From: Paraburkholderia lycopersici
GTDB lineage: Bacteria; Pseudomonadota; Gammaproteobacteria; Burkholderiales; Burkholderiaceae
Reading direction: 5' to 3'
Length of the DNA stretch: 64,000 nucleotides
Assembly: GCF_900096975.1 (NCBI RefSeq)
Contig: NZ_FMYQ01000005.1
Coordinates: 124,001-188,000 of the forward strand
Shown here: piece after piece, positions 38,611 through 49,242 of the stretch
Position numbering within the stretch: the first letter of the stretch is position 1
Layout of the letters: the number at the start of each line of letters is the position of its first letter
Made by a program: the position numbers and the translations under genes
The notes under the pieces: generated by a model
The model's database searches: none
Told to the model about the DNA's origin: nothing
What the model saw: only the letters and a program-made list of their open reading frames with translations

Positions 38611-39684
38611 TCACGCGACGACGAGCGCCTGCGCAAGCAGCGTCGCGCCGTCCCGACGGGCGGACGCGGCGGCAGTGACGGAGCGCGTCGAAATGCACGC
38701 TGCGGCGTCGCCCGAAGCAAGTCGCGCGAGCAGCTTGCGCACGGCCTCGCCGGCGGCGAAAGCGCGGTTCGCCGCCTGGAGCGCATTGGCGTCGCCCATC
38801 GCCGCACTGCAGACGATCGGCTCGTTGCGGCCGCCGCGGGCGGTGCGCACGTGGAGCCACGCAGCCAGCTCGCCGTTCTGCGCGACGAGCGCCACGCCCG
38901 GCTCGCCGTCCAGCGCGAGCGCCTCGGCGCGCAACGGGCGCGCGGACGCGGCATGGCCAGCAGGAACGCTGGCCGCGCTCGCCGCTACCAGCGCGGTTGC
39001 GGTCACGCCCAGCAAATCCATCAACCCCGCGCGATCCTGCGCACGCAGCACCTCGCGCAGACGCTCCACCGTGCGCGCATGCCGCGCCTTATCGGCCGGA
39101 GCCGCCCGCGGCGCAGCCTCGCGCGCAAGGCGCACGCGCGCACGCCGCACGATCTGGCGGCAGTGCTCGTTCGTGCAGCCGGTGAGCGCGCCGATCTGCG
39201 CGTAATCGCAATCGAAGGCCTCGCGCAACACGAAAACAGCCTGCTCCAGCGGCCCGAGCCTCTCGAGCATGAGCACGAGGCCATCCGAAAGCCGAGCCGC
39301 GCGCAAGCCCGCCTCCTCCGCGGACGGCGCGGCGTCGTCGAAACAGGGAGCGTCGTGTTCGGCCGCGCTCTCGCGACGCAAACGCCGCAGCCGGTCGATC
39401 GCAAGCCGCACCGTCACGGTGGCGAGCCACGCCTGCGGCGTGCGGACCGCCTGCGCGTCGGCGTCGCGCCAGCGAAACCATGCGTCCTGCACGACGTCCT
39501 CGGCCTCCGCGCGGCTGCCCAGCACACGCGACGCCAGCGCGAGAAGACGCCCGCGCGCCTCGCCGAACGCAGCGGCGCGTCGCGCCTCGGTCCACGCGCC
39601 CTGCTGCCGCCGGGCTTCGTCGTCCGCCGCAATCGCGCCCTCATCGAGCGCGCCCAGATTCGTCCCGCCGATTGCCTGCATCAT
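38611..39684 (-). CDS. ECF sigma factor with SnoaL-like C-terminal extension (ECF41-like)
   Basis: A 357-residue extracytoplasmic-function sigma factor. The sigma-2 region is at about 40-110 (RAEAEDVVQDAWFRW), sigma-4 at about 140-195 (DYAQIGALTGCTNEHCRQIV), and a C-terminal extension follows. That extension keeps an NGxPG-like element (DGEPGVALVAQNG) of the ECF41/SigJ SnoaL domain but lacks the DGGG motif, so it is divergent. No anti-sigma gene is adjacent, which fits ECF41, where the C-terminus does the regulation. An ECF41-type promoter lies upstream. Start ATG at 39684, with AAGGAG upstream. Confidence 0.88.
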   Translation of the reverse strand: MMQAIGGTNLGALDEGAIAADDEARRQQGAWTEARRAAAFGEARGRLLALASRVLGSRAEAEDVVQDAWFRWRDADAQAVRTPQAWLATVTVRLAIDRLRRLRRESAAEHDAPCFDDAAPSAEEAGLRAARLSDGLVLMLERLGPLEQAVFVLREAFDCDYAQIGALTGCTNEHCRQIVRRARVRLAREAAPRAAPADKARHARTVERLREVLRAQDRAGLMDLLGVTATALVAASAASVPAGHAASARPLRAEALALDGEPGVALVAQNGELAAWLHVRTARGGRNEPIVCSAAMGDANALQAANRAFAAGEAVRKLLARLASGDAAACISTRSVTAAASARRDGATLLAQALVVA

Positions 39685-39736
39685 TCGCTTTGCTCCTTCG
39701 CCTCGCTCTGTCCTGCTTCCGTGCCGTTTCTTCGAT

Positions 39737-39763
39737 GACGTCCGGCAGCCTGACAACGTGACA
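39737..39763 (-). promoter_or_regulatory. ECF41-type promoter of the sigma-factor gene
   Basis: On the minus strand TGTCACG (39763-39757), 16 bases, CGTC (39740-39737). This agrees with the ECF41 consensus TGTCACA-N16-CGTC as I recall it. The predicted leader is about 45 bases, implying autoregulation. Confidence 0.65.
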
Positions 39764-39783
39764 GCCGCGCGCAAAAAAATATT

Positions 39784-39810
39784 CGTCACGCAGTGTGCCG
39801 GCGAAGCGTC
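39784..39810 (+). promoter_or_regulatory. ECF41-type promoter of the ClpP paralogue gene
   Basis: CGTCACG (39784-39790), 16 bases, CGTC (39807-39810). It shares six of seven -35 bases, the exact spacer length and the -10 with the divergent promoter of the sigma-factor gene. The leader to the ATG is about 50 bases. Confidence 0.6.
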
Positions 39811-39866
39811 ATGTGCGCAGCGGCGCAAACGCGCCGTCACACCCACGGAAAAACCAGGACACGCTC

Positions 39867-40508
39867 ATGCAACCCTTCGCACCGCATCATGCAGCACTGC
39901 CGCCGACCGCGCTCAATCTCGTCCCCACCGTGATCGAAACCTCGGGGCGCGGCGAGCGCGCCTATGACATCTACTCCCGTTTGCTGCGCGAGCGCATCGT
40001 GTTCCTCGTCGGCCCCGTGACCGAGCAGACCGCGAGCCTCGTGGTGGCGCAACTGCTCTTTCTGGAAGCCGAAAATCCGGAGAAGGACATCAATCTCTAC
40101 ATCAACTCGCCGGGCGGTTCAGTCTACGACGGTCTCGCCATTCACGACACGATGCAGTTCGTCAAACCCGATGTCTCGACCCTGTGCACCGGTTTCGCAG
40201 CCAGCATGGGCTCGTTTTTGCTCGCCGCGGGTGCGCGGGGAAAACGCTTCGCACTACCGAACGCCCGCATCATGATCCATCAGCCGTCTGGAGGCGGACA
40301 GGGAACGGCCGCCGATGTCGAGCTGCAGGCGCGCGAAATTCTCTACCAGCGCGAGCGCCTGAACGCGATGCTCGCCGCACACACGGGGCGCGGCATCGAG
40401 CAGATCACGCACGACACCGACCGCGACAACTTCATGTCGGCGCAAGCCGCGGCCGATTATGGGCTGATCGATCGCGTGCTGGCTTCGCGCGAGCAAACGC
40501 TGCGCTGA
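39867..40508 (+). CDS. ClpP-type serine protease subunit, paralogue
   Basis: A 213-residue Clp protease proteolytic subunit with the complete triad: Ser113 in AASMGSF, His138 in MIHQPSGG and Asp187 in DTDRDNFMS. The heptamer-forming core and the [12 protein letters not shown] handle are intact, so it should be active. The usual housekeeping clpP sits between tig and clpX; here there is neither, so this is a second copy. It is divergent from an ECF sigma-factor gene and has a matching promoter, which suggests it is made under the stress sensed by that factor. Partner unfoldase is unknown; clpA is 30 kb away. Confidence 0.92.
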   Translation: MQPFAPHHAALPPTALNLVPTVIETSGRGERAYDIYSRLLRERIVFLVGPVTEQTASLVVAQLLFLEAENPEKDINLYINSPGGSVYDGLAIHDTMQFVKPDVSTLCTGFAASMGSFLLAAGARGKRFALPNARIMIHQPSGGGQGTAADVELQAREILYQRERLNAMLAAHTGRGIEQITHDTDRDNFMSAQAAADYGLIDRVLASREQTLR

Positions 40509-40517
40509 GGCGCGGCC

Positions 40518-41156
40518 TCATGCGAGCCGCACGGTCAGCCACGCCGCCAGCACGCCCTTGTACTCGGCGACGAGCAGCTTGCGCTCCTTCGGCTTCGCCG
40601 CGGCGTAAAGCGGATTGAGGCTCTTGATGACCTGCAGCATGACCTCCGCGACGCGATAGGCCTCGTCAGCCGAAAGCGCCGGCTGGTAGCGCAGGAAGAG
40701 CGCCGTGAAACGCTGGCGCAGCAAATTGCGCGCGGCGGCGTCGCGCTTGAACCCGAGCGGCACGGAAAGCAGCGGCAAATACGCGGGGTAGTGATGCATC
40801 AGATCGACCATCAGATCGAACAGGCGCTCCACCAGCTGCGCGAGCGGCAACTCGCCCGCGTCGTCGTGCGCCGCGACGAGCGCGCTCCAGCGCGCGTCCA
40901 TCTCGTCGCCGTAACGCTTGCGCAGTGCGAACGCCAGTGCCTCCTTGTTTGGAAAGTACTGGTACGCCGCGCCCACCGACACGCCCGCCTGCTGCGCGAT
41001 CTGCGTCATCGTCGCCGCTTCGAAGCCGCGTTCGGCGAACGCCTCGCCCGCGGCTTCGAGCAGGGCGTCCACGGTGCGCGCCGCGCGTTCCTGGCGCGGC
41101 ACGCGCCGTGCGCCAGCGGTTTGCGCTTCCTTGCGCGCGAGCGGATCAGCGGCCAT
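40518..41156 (-). CDS. TetR-family transcriptional regulator
   Basis: A 212-residue repressor-type protein. The N-terminal helix-turn-helix is at about 40-65 (MTQIAQQAGVSVGAAYQYFP), preceded by a basic, variable head. The C-terminal ligand domain is not assignable. AAGGAGGT lies seven bases upstream of the ATG at 41156. It is divergent from an isochorismatase-like gene across 63 bases that carry TCACAT/ATGTGA repeats, so it most likely represses that gene and itself. Confidence 0.9.
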   Translation of the reverse strand: MAADPLARKEAQTAGARRVPRQERAARTVDALLEAAGEAFAERGFEAATMTQIAQQAGVSVGAAYQYFPNKEALAFALRKRYGDEMDARWSALVAAHDDAGELPLAQLVERLFDLMVDLMHHYPAYLPLLSVPLGFKRDAAARNLLRQRFTALFLRYQPALSADEAYRVAEVMLQVIKSLNPLYAAAKPKERKLLVAEYKGVLAAWLTVRLA

Positions 41157-41170
41157 ATCTGAGACCTCCT

Positions 41171-41216
41171 TCACATCTCGCGTATCATATGTGAAGCCAT
41201 CCTCACATACAGGTGA
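41171..41216. promoter_or_regulatory. Candidate TetR operators between divergent genes
   Basis: TCACAT (41171-41176) and ATGTGA (41189-41194) form a 6-12-6 dyad. A second site, TCACATACAGGTGA (41203-41216), has outer TCAC/GTGA arms. Both fall in the 63-base gap that must hold the two promoters. Confidence 0.6.
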
Positions 41217-41219
41217 ACC

Positions 41220-41795
41220 ATGACGCAAGCACTTTCACTGAATCCGCGCACCACGGCGCTCGTGATGATCGACCTTCAGCACGGCATCGTGGGCCGCCCC
41301 GTCGCGCCCCATAGCGGCGCACAGGTCGTGGCTAACGCGAGGCCGCTCGCCGACGCGCTGCGCGCCAAGGGCGGCACCGTCGTCTGGGTGCGCGTGCTCC
41401 TGAACGAACTGCTCGCCCTGCCCGCCGACGCGCCCACGCGCGCCCCCGATGCGCCGCCTGCCCCGGCGCAGGCGTCCGAGCTCGTACCCGAAGTCGGCGC
41501 GCAAGCCGGCGACGTGATCGTCTCGAAGCGCCAATGGGGCGCGTTCTACGGCACCGACCTCGAGCAGCAGTTGCGCCGCCGCGGCATCGATACCATCGTG
41601 ATCGGCGGTATCGCCACGAATTTCGGCGTCGAATCCACGGCGCGCGCGGCGTTCGACTTCAGCTTCAAACTCGTGTTCGTCGAAGACGCCACCTCGGCAC
41701 TGAATGAAGAGATGCACCACTTCACGTTCGAGAAACTGTTCCGCCATATGGGCCACGTGCGTTCGACGCAGGAGACCATCGCGGCGCTCGCGTAA
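41220..41795 (+). CDS. Isochorismatase-family protein lacking the catalytic cysteine
   Basis: A 191-residue cysteine-hydrolase fold protein. The Asp (MIDLQHGI) and Lys (SKRQWGAF) of the triad are present, but the nucleophile position in GGIATNFGVESTAR is Gly instead of Cys. This is the pattern of the E. coli YecD group, whose members may use another mechanism or no longer hydrolyse amides. The C-terminal VEDATSALNEEMHH is typical of the family. It is divergent from a TetR regulator that probably controls it. Confidence 0.88.
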   Translation: MTQALSLNPRTTALVMIDLQHGIVGRPVAPHSGAQVVANARPLADALRAKGGTVVWVRVLLNELLALPADAPTRAPDAPPAPAQASELVPEVGAQAGDVIVSKRQWGAFYGTDLEQQLRRRGIDTIVIGGIATNFGVESTARAAFDFSFKLVFVEDATSALNEEMHHFTFEKLFRHMGHVRSTQETIAALA

Positions 41796-41800
41796 AAGAA

Positions 41801-41831
41801 AAAGCCCTCGATTCGCATCGAGGGCTTTTTT
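41801..41831. terminator. Bidirectional intrinsic terminator, isochorismatase gene / sodB
   Basis: Perfect 12-bp stem AAAGCCCTCGAT with loop TCGC. T-runs follow in both directions (TTTTTT on the plus strand; CTTTTTCTTTT on the minus strand). Confidence 0.92.
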
Positions 41832-41877
41832 GCATGTGCCGCAATAAACTAAAACACGGCACGGAACGGAATTCGCA

Positions 41878-42456
41878 TTACGCGAAATTCTTCGCGGCGA
41901 AGTCCCAGTTCACGATGTTCCAGAACGCTTCGACGAACTTCGGACGCGCGTTGCGGTAGTCGATGTAATAAGCGTGTTCCCACACGTCGATCGTGAGGAG
42001 CGCCTTGGCGTCGGTCGTGAGCGGCGTGGCGGCGTTGCTGGTCGACACGATGTCGAGCGAGCCGTCGGCCTTCTTCACGAGCCACGTCCAGCCCGAGCCG
42101 AAGTTGCCTACTGCGGCCTTCGTGAAGGCTTCCTTGAACGCGTCGTAGGAGCCCCACTTCGCGTTGATCGCGTCGCCGAGCGCGCCCGACGGTGCGCCGC
42201 CGCCTTGCGGCGAGAGGCAGTTCCAGAAGAACGTGTGATTCCAGACTTGCGCCGAGTTGTTGAACACGCCACCCGACGACTTCTTGACGATTTCTTCGAG
42301 CGAGAGCTTTTCGAACTCGGTGCCCGGAATCAGGTTGTTCAGATTCGTGACGTAAGCCTGGTGGTGCTTGCCGTAGTGGAACTCGAGCGTCTCTTCCGAC
42401 ATGTGCGGAGCGAGAGCGTTCTTCGCGAACGGCAGCGGCGGGAGCGTAAATGACAT
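41878..42456 (-). CDS. sodB: Superoxide dismutase, Fe type
   Basis: Cytosolic homodimer that dismutates superoxide. It has 192 residues. The metal ligands are visible: His in [12 protein letters not shown], His in WNHTFFWNC, and Asp/His in [13 protein letters not shown]. The [10 protein letters not shown] and FGSGWTWL patterns favour iron over manganese. The start is the ATG at 42456 with AAGGAA upstream. It has its own promoter and terminator. Confidence 0.96.
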   Translation of the reverse strand: MSFTLPPLPFAKNALAPHMSEETLEFHYGKHHQAYVTNLNNLIPGTEFEKLSLEEIVKKSSGGVFNNSAQVWNHTFFWNCLSPQGGGAPSGALGDAINAKWGSYDAFKEAFTKAAVGNFGSGWTWLVKKADGSLDIVSTSNAATPLTTDAKALLTIDVWEHAYYIDYRNARPKFVEAFWNIVNWDFAAKNFA

Positions 42457-42516
42457 GATGCGGTTCCTTCGTCGTGTTATGGGGAGTTCTGCGTGATAAC
42501 CGGCATGGAGCACTCG

Positions 42517-42545
42517 ATTGTAGGCGAGTTGGAATAACCCCGCAA
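42517..42545 (-). promoter_or_regulatory. Sigma-70 promoter of sodB
   Basis: On the minus strand TTGCGG (42545-42540), 17 bases, TACAAT (42522-42517). The predicted leader is about 54 bases. Confidence 0.6.
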
Positions 42546-42869
42546 ACACGCGGCCTTTATGCCGGAGATCGTTTGCAAAGGGCTTTTGTGCATATCCGTC
42601 TACACCGTTTTACGCCGATTCCCCGGTTCAATGTTGCCGTGCTGCACTGGGCGCACGCAGCCCGTCGCAAGATGCGGCGACGCTCGAACAGCGCTTCCGG
42701 CGCCATGCGAGATGGCGTGCCGGCATGGCGTGCTCGCTCATATGCTTGTTCACTTGCTGATGCTGCGTGCAGCCAGCGCACGGCGGCGCAGGCGCCAATG
42801 CACGTTTGATGCGATGCAGTGCGACCCATCCCGGAGCGCGCACGCATGCAGCAAACCCGCAGACCCGTT

Positions 42870-42931
42870 GCAACGTTCGCGTAACCGGCATGCAATCCGA
42901 TTGCAACGAGACCGCAACGAGGACTGCAACG
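42870..42931 (+). repeat. Cluster of GCAACG hexamers
   Basis: GCAACG at 42870, 42903, 42914 and 42926; the last three are spaced 11 and 12 bases apart, about one helical turn. The function is unknown; chance is possible in this GC-rich DNA. Confidence 0.4.
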
Positions 42932-43033
42932 ATTACGCACCGCCACGGCATGGCGTCATGACGGCGCGCACTGGTGCGTTCGCGCCGGTTCTTCGTGAGC
43001 CAGCAAGCCGCGCGCCTGCCATGCGGCCAATCT

Positions 43034-44410
43034 TCAGAAGCCGTCCGCGAGACGCGGCTGGACATCGGCGAGCGCGACGTCCGCGCTGCCCTGCGCGAGA
43101 TGCACGGTGAGCCGCTTGCCGGGCTTGAGCACGGCCGGCGAACGCACGGCCGTGCCGCTTTGCGCGTCGAGCAGCGCAGCGTAGCCGCGCTCGAACGTGC
43201 GCTGCGGGCTCAGCACTTCGAGCCGAGCCGCGAGTTCGGAAACGCACGCCGCCTCGCGTTCGCGCTGTCGCGCGAACGCGCTGTCGAGACGGCGGCCAAG
43301 CGACTCGACCGAGGTGCGCCGCGCGGCGGCGTCGGGGCGCGCGCGCTGCCAGCGCATCTGCATGACGTTCAGGTGCGCACGCGCCTCGGCGCCCGCGCGC
43401 ACGCCGGCCGAAGCGAGCCGTATCGCCAGTTGGCGCAGATGCGTGCGCTGCTGCGCGAGCCGCTCGGCCGGCGAGACGAGCCGGCGCGCCAGCCAGTCGA
43501 GCTGCTGTGCGCGCCGCTCGAGCAGGCGGCCGAAATCGCGCGCCAGCGTAGCGTGACGCTGATCGAGGTCGCGCAGCAGCAGCGTGCGCTGCGGACTCAC
43601 GAGTTCGGCCGCGCCCGTCGGGGTAGGCGCGCGCACGTCGGCGGCGAAATCGGCGATCGTGAAATCGGTTTCGTGCCCGACGCCGCTCACCACGGGAATC
43701 GCGCTCGCGGCAATCGTGCGGGCCAGCGTCTCGTCGTTGAACGACCACAGGTCCTCGATGGAGCCGCCGCCGCGGCACAGCACGAGCACATCCACCTCGT
43801 TGCGCGCGTTCGCGGTTTCGAGCATCGCGGTGAGCTTTTCGGCCGAGCCCGCGCCCTGCACCGGCGCCGGATAGACGATCACCGGCACATGGGGCGCGCG
43901 GCGGCACAGCGTGGTGAGCACGTCGCGCAGCGCGGCGGCCTGCATCGACGTAATCACGCCGATGGCGCGCGGATGCGAGGGCAGCGCGCGTTTGCGCCCG
44001 GGATCGAAGAGCCCCTCCGCTTCGAGTTGCGCCTTCAGGCGCAGGAAGGCTTCATAGAGGCGGCCCTGGCCGGTGCGGCGGACGGCCTCGACGTTCAGTT
44101 GCAGTTCGCCGCGCGGCTCGTACATCGTGACGAGCGCACGCACTTCGATGCGGTCGCCCTCGCGCGGCGTGAACCCGGCGTACTGCGCGCGGCCGCGGAA
44201 CATCACGCAGCGGATCTGCGCCTGCGCGTCCTTGATCGAGAAGTACCAGTGGCCGCTCGCGGCGCGCGTGAAGTTCGAGACTTCGCCCGAAATCCATGCC
44301 AGCGGGAACGTGCGCTCGAGCATCGAGGCGATTGCGCGATTGAGCGCCGAGACCGGCACGACGACGTCGCCCGGGGAGGCGGAGGAAGCGGAAAATCGGT
44401 CGGATAGCAT
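43034..44410 (-). CDS. xseA: Exodeoxyribonuclease VII large subunit
   Basis: Large subunit of the single-strand-specific exonuclease VII, working with XseB. About 458 residues: N-terminal OB-fold ([20 protein letters not shown]), the catalytic core with [17 protein letters not shown] and [13 protein letters not shown], then a long coiled-coil segment. The start could be ATG 44410 or ATG 44431 in the same frame; neither has a good ribosome-binding site. A perfect DnaA box (44419-44427) lies between the two candidate starts. Confidence 0.94.
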   Translation of the reverse strand: MLSDRFSASSASPGDVVVPVSALNRAIASMLERTFPLAWISGEVSNFTRAASGHWYFSIKDAQAQIRCVMFRGRAQYAGFTPREGDRIEVRALVTMYEPRGELQLNVEAVRRTGQGRLYEAFLRLKAQLEAEGLFDPGRKRALPSHPRAIGVITSMQAAALRDVLTTLCRRAPHVPVIVYPAPVQGAGSAEKLTAMLETANARNEVDVLVLCRGGGSIEDLWSFNDETLARTIAASAIPVVSGVGHETDFTIADFAADVRAPTPTGAAELVSPQRTLLLRDLDQRHATLARDFGRLLERRAQQLDWLARRLVSPAERLAQQRTHLRQLAIRLASAGVRAGAEARAHLNVMQMRWQRARPDAAARRTSVESLGRRLDSAFARQREREAACVSELAARLEVLSPQRTFERGYAALLDAQSGTAVRSPAVLKPGKRLTVHLAQGSADVALADVQPRLADGF

Positions 44411-45006
44411 GCGGGAGGTGTGGATAAGCATCGGCCGGACAGACGATAGACCGTTCGGGGGGCGGCAGTCCAGCACGAATGAGGCCCGGCCGGCAAGCCG
44501 CGCGAAGTGTCCACACCGTATGCGTCATGCGGCATGATGACCGGCAACACCTTGCAAACGCCGATAAATTTTCACATCCGATTGATTTATATAGAGTTTT
44601 TATCTCTATAACATCGTTGCCGACCGATGAGAGGGCCGAATAATGGGCCTTTCAGCCTTCATGGCGCCCATTTCTCCACAAAGTTATCCACAGGCGCTGA
44701 ATTTTCCGGGATTTCATGAGGAGCCGCCGAAACGGCGGTTGCCTGCGGACAGTCCGCTTGCCGCATGCTGCCGACCCGCGCTAGAGTGCCGGGTTCACAG
44801 CCGCCCGCGCCGCGCCATGCGAGGCCCGAAGCGGTGCCGCGCGCTGGTCCCCTCGTCCGCCCTCTTGCTGTGGCGCTCACCCCGAACCGGAGAACCGCCT
44901 CGATGCCCGCCCTGCCTGCCAGCTTCCCGCATCCCGCGTCCGACGCCTCGTGCGCGCACGCCGGACGCCGCGCGGTTTGCCATGCAGTCCCCCGCGTAGA
45001 TTGCCG
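44411..45006. other. xseA-lpxK divergent region with DnaA boxes and AT-rich tract
   Basis: This 596-base gap has two perfect DnaA boxes, TGTGGATAA (44419-44427) and TTATCCACA (44684-44692). Near-matches are GTGTCCACA (44507-44515) and TTCTCCACA (44672-44680). Between them is an AT-rich tract at about 44564-44615. A frame at 44643-44999 is not recognised and probably not coding. In many betaproteobacteria exbB and exbD precede lpxK; they are absent here. Confidence 0.6.
44590..44610. promoter_or_regulatory. AT-rich dyad with possible promoter
   Basis: TATAGAG-TTTTTAT-CTCTATA is a perfect 7-7-7 inverted repeat. It sits between a TTGATT (44582-44587) and a TATAAC (44607-44612), 19 bases apart, an arrangement seen in MerR-type promoters. 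It is also the core of the AT-rich tract among the DnaA boxes. Confidence 0.45.
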
Positions 45007-46054
45007 ATGAGCGGCCCCGCGTCCAGCCTCAAGGAGCGCCTCGAAGCGCGGATCGCGCACGCGTGGCAACGGCGCGGCGCGCTCGCCTGGGCACTCACGC
45101 CGCTCGCCGCCGTGTTCGCCGCCGCGAGCGGGATGCGCCGCGCCGCGTTTGCGGCGGGCTGGCTCAAGAGCGTGCGGGTGGGCGTGCCGGTGGTGGTGGT
45201 CGGCAACGTGACGGTCGGCGGCACCGGCAAGACGCCGACGGTGATCGCGCTCGTCGAGGCGCTGCGCACGGCGGGCTTCTCGCCCGGCGTGGTCTCGCGC
45301 GGTTACGGCGCGAAGGTCGAGCGCCCCACGCCCGTCACGCCGGACACGCCCGCGCGCCTCTCGGGCGACGAACCGCTTTTGATCGCGCGCCGCACAGGTG
45401 TGCCCGTATGGGTTTCGCCCGATCGCGTCGCGGCGGCTATGGCGCTGTGCGGCGCGCATCGCGACGTCGACGTGATCGTGAGCGACGACGGTCTTCAGCA
45501 CTACCGCCTCGTCCGCGACGTCGAGGTCGTGGTGTTCGATCACCGGCTCGGCGGCAACGGGTTTCTGCTGCCCGCGGGGCCGCTGCGCGAGCCGCTTTCG
45601 CGGCGCCGCGACGCCACCCTCGTCAACAATCCGTTCGAGCGCACGCTGCCGCCCTGGCCCAACACGTTCGCCCTCAAGCTCGAACCCGGGGACGCCTGGC
45701 ACCTCGCGAATCCGGCGCTGCGCCGCCCGCTCGCGCAGTTCGCGGCGAGCGCGCCGGGGCAAGGCGCACAGGGCCCGCAAGATGTCCCGCGTATCGTGGC
45801 GGCAGCCGGCATCGGCTCGCCGGAACGCTTTTTCGCGACGCTGCGGGCGGCCGGCCTGACGCCGCAAACCATGCCGCTGCCCGACCACTACGCCTACGCG
45901 ACCAATCCGTTCGCCGACGTCGTCGCCGACGCAATCCTGGTCACCGAAAAGGATGCAGTAAAATTGGGGGCCTGGAACGACGCGCGCATCTGGGTCGTCC
46001 CCGTGGAAGCCGCGCTCGATCATCGCCTCATTACCCTGGTTGTGGAGAAACTCC

Positions 46055-46074
<20 letters not shown>
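45007..46074 (+). CDS. lpxK: Tetraacyldisaccharide 4'-kinase
   Basis: Phosphorylates the lipid A disaccharide precursor at the inner membrane. It has 355 residues, with one N-terminal hydrophobic segment, the P-loop [13 protein letters not shown], and the conserved DDGLQH and late TEKDAVKL motifs. The start is the ATG at 45007; the ribosome-binding site is weak. Its end overlaps the Trm112-like gene by 20 bases. kdsB, for lipopolysaccharide core sugar, follows. Confidence 0.95.
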
Positions 46075-48183
<2,109 letters not shown>

Positions 48184-48222
48184 GCGAACCGGGCCGGGCC
48201 CGGCACGCTTGCTGGTTTGCCT

Positions 48223-48288
48223 GCGGGCCGGCCGGCGTCGCTCCCGGGTCTCCCCGGGCAGGCGGTGCCGGGCGGCCCGCTTTGTTTT
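48223..48288 (+). terminator. Probable terminator of adk
   Basis: Long GC-rich imperfect stem closed by GCGGGCC (48223-48229) and GGCCCGC (48274-48280), followed by TTTGTTTT. Confidence 0.5.
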
Positions 48289-48405
48289 GGTTGGCTTCGC
48301 GGCTTCCTCCTTGCGCGGGCCGCGCACATCTACAACGAATCGCGCTTGACGCCGAAGCGCCCCGCGCGATCGCGAAGCGCCTTGCGCAAGCAGATGGAGA
48401 CAAAC

Positions 48406-49164
48406 ATGCAGATTCGCGACAACGTGTTCCTCGTCACCGGCGGCGCGTCGGGGCTCGGCGCGGCCAGCGCGCGCCTCATCGCGGCCGAGGGCGGCAAGGT
48501 CGTGCTCGCCGATCTCAATGAAGACGCGGGCAACGCGCTCGCCGGGGAACTGGGCGGCCGGTTCGTGAAGTGCAACGTCGCGAGCGAAGAGGACGGCGCG
48601 CGCGCCGTGGCCGCGGCAACGGCGCTGGGCACGCTGCGCGGACTCGTGAACTGCGCCGGCATCGCGCCCGCCGTGAAGACCGTGGGCAAGGATGGCCCGC
48701 ATCCGCTCGACACGTTCTCGAAGACCATTTCGGTCAATCTGATCGGCACGTTCAACATGATCCGGCTCGCGGCGGCGGCCATCGCCCAGACCGCGCCCCT
48801 CGAGGACGGCGAGCGCGGCGTGATCGTCAACACCGCTTCGGTGGCCGCTTACGACGGGCAGATCGGCCAGGCAGCCTACGCCGCGTCGAAAGGCGGCGTC
48901 GTCGCGATGACGTTGCCGATCGCGCGCGACCTCTCGCGCAACGGCATCCGCGTGATGACGATCGCCCCAGGCATCTTCGAAACACCGATGCTGCTCGGCA
49001 TGCCCAAGGAAGTGCAGGATGCGCTCGGCGCGATGGTGCCGTTCCCGCCGCGCCTCGGCAAGCCGCACGAGTATGCGATGCTCGTCAAGCAGATCGTCGA
49101 GAATCCGATGCTCAACGGCGAAGTGATTCGTCTGGACGGCGCGATCCGCATGCAACCGAAGTGA
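48406..49164 (+). CDS. Short-chain dehydrogenase, type-2 3-hydroxyacyl-CoA dehydrogenase-like
   Basis: A 252-residue Rossmann-fold SDR. NAD-binding [21 protein letters not shown], and the Ser-Tyr-Lys triad in [21 protein letters not shown]. The [15 protein letters not shown] and the later [13 protein letters not shown] pattern are typical of HSD17B10-like 3-hydroxyacyl-CoA dehydrogenases of fatty-acid or isoleucine breakdown. The start ATG at 48406 has GGAG six bases upstream; an in-frame ATG at 48394 is less well placed. Its exact substrate is not assignable. Confidence 0.9.
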   Translation: MQIRDNVFLVTGGASGLGAASARLIAAEGGKVVLADLNEDAGNALAGELGGRFVKCNVASEEDGARAVAAATALGTLRGLVNCAGIAPAVKTVGKDGPHPLDTFSKTISVNLIGTFNMIRLAAAAIAQTAPLEDGERGVIVNTASVAAYDGQIGQAAYAASKGGVVAMTLPIARDLSRNGIRVMTIAPGIFETPMLLGMPKEVQDALGAMVPFPPRLGKPHEYAMLVKQIVENPMLNGEVIRLDGAIRMQPK

Positions 49165-49187
49165 GGCCTCGCCCTCGCCCTCCCGAT

Positions 49188-49219
49188 AAAAAAGCCCGCG
49201 AGTGCATCGCGGGCTTTTT
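49188..49219. terminator. Bidirectional intrinsic terminator, SDR gene / sirB1
   Basis: Stem AAAGCCCGCGA/TCGCGGGCTTT (49191-49201 and 49207-49217), loop GTGCA, with A- and T-runs on both sides. Confidence 0.92.
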
Positions 49220-49242
49220 CGTTTTTTATGCCGGCGCCGGGC

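Larger units (their letters stand above)
42457..43033. other. Intergenic region xseA / sodB
   Basis: This 577-base gap has the sodB promoter at its left side. The rest has no recognisable gene. A cluster of four GCAACG hexamers occurs at 42870-42931. The open frames across it have no homology I recognise and atypical composition. Confidence 0.5.

Noticed and set aside
28811..41795. Genomic island or integrated element
   Set aside because: No integrase, tRNA gene, direct-repeat ends or clear change in composition was seen; it reads as ordinary variable chromosome.
42557..43065. Possible small genes in the xseA-sodB gap
   Set aside because: Overlapping frames on both strands with no family pattern and no clear start signals.
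44411..44700. Chromosomal origin oriC
   Set aside because: DnaA boxes and an AT tract are present, but dnaA, dnaN, rpmH, parAB and a dense box array are not, so oriC is not claimed.
44643..44999. Possible 118-codon gene between xseA and lpxK
   Set aside because: No recognisable domain, Pro/Arg/Cys-rich like random GC-rich DNA, and no ribosome-binding site; it also contains the DnaA boxes.
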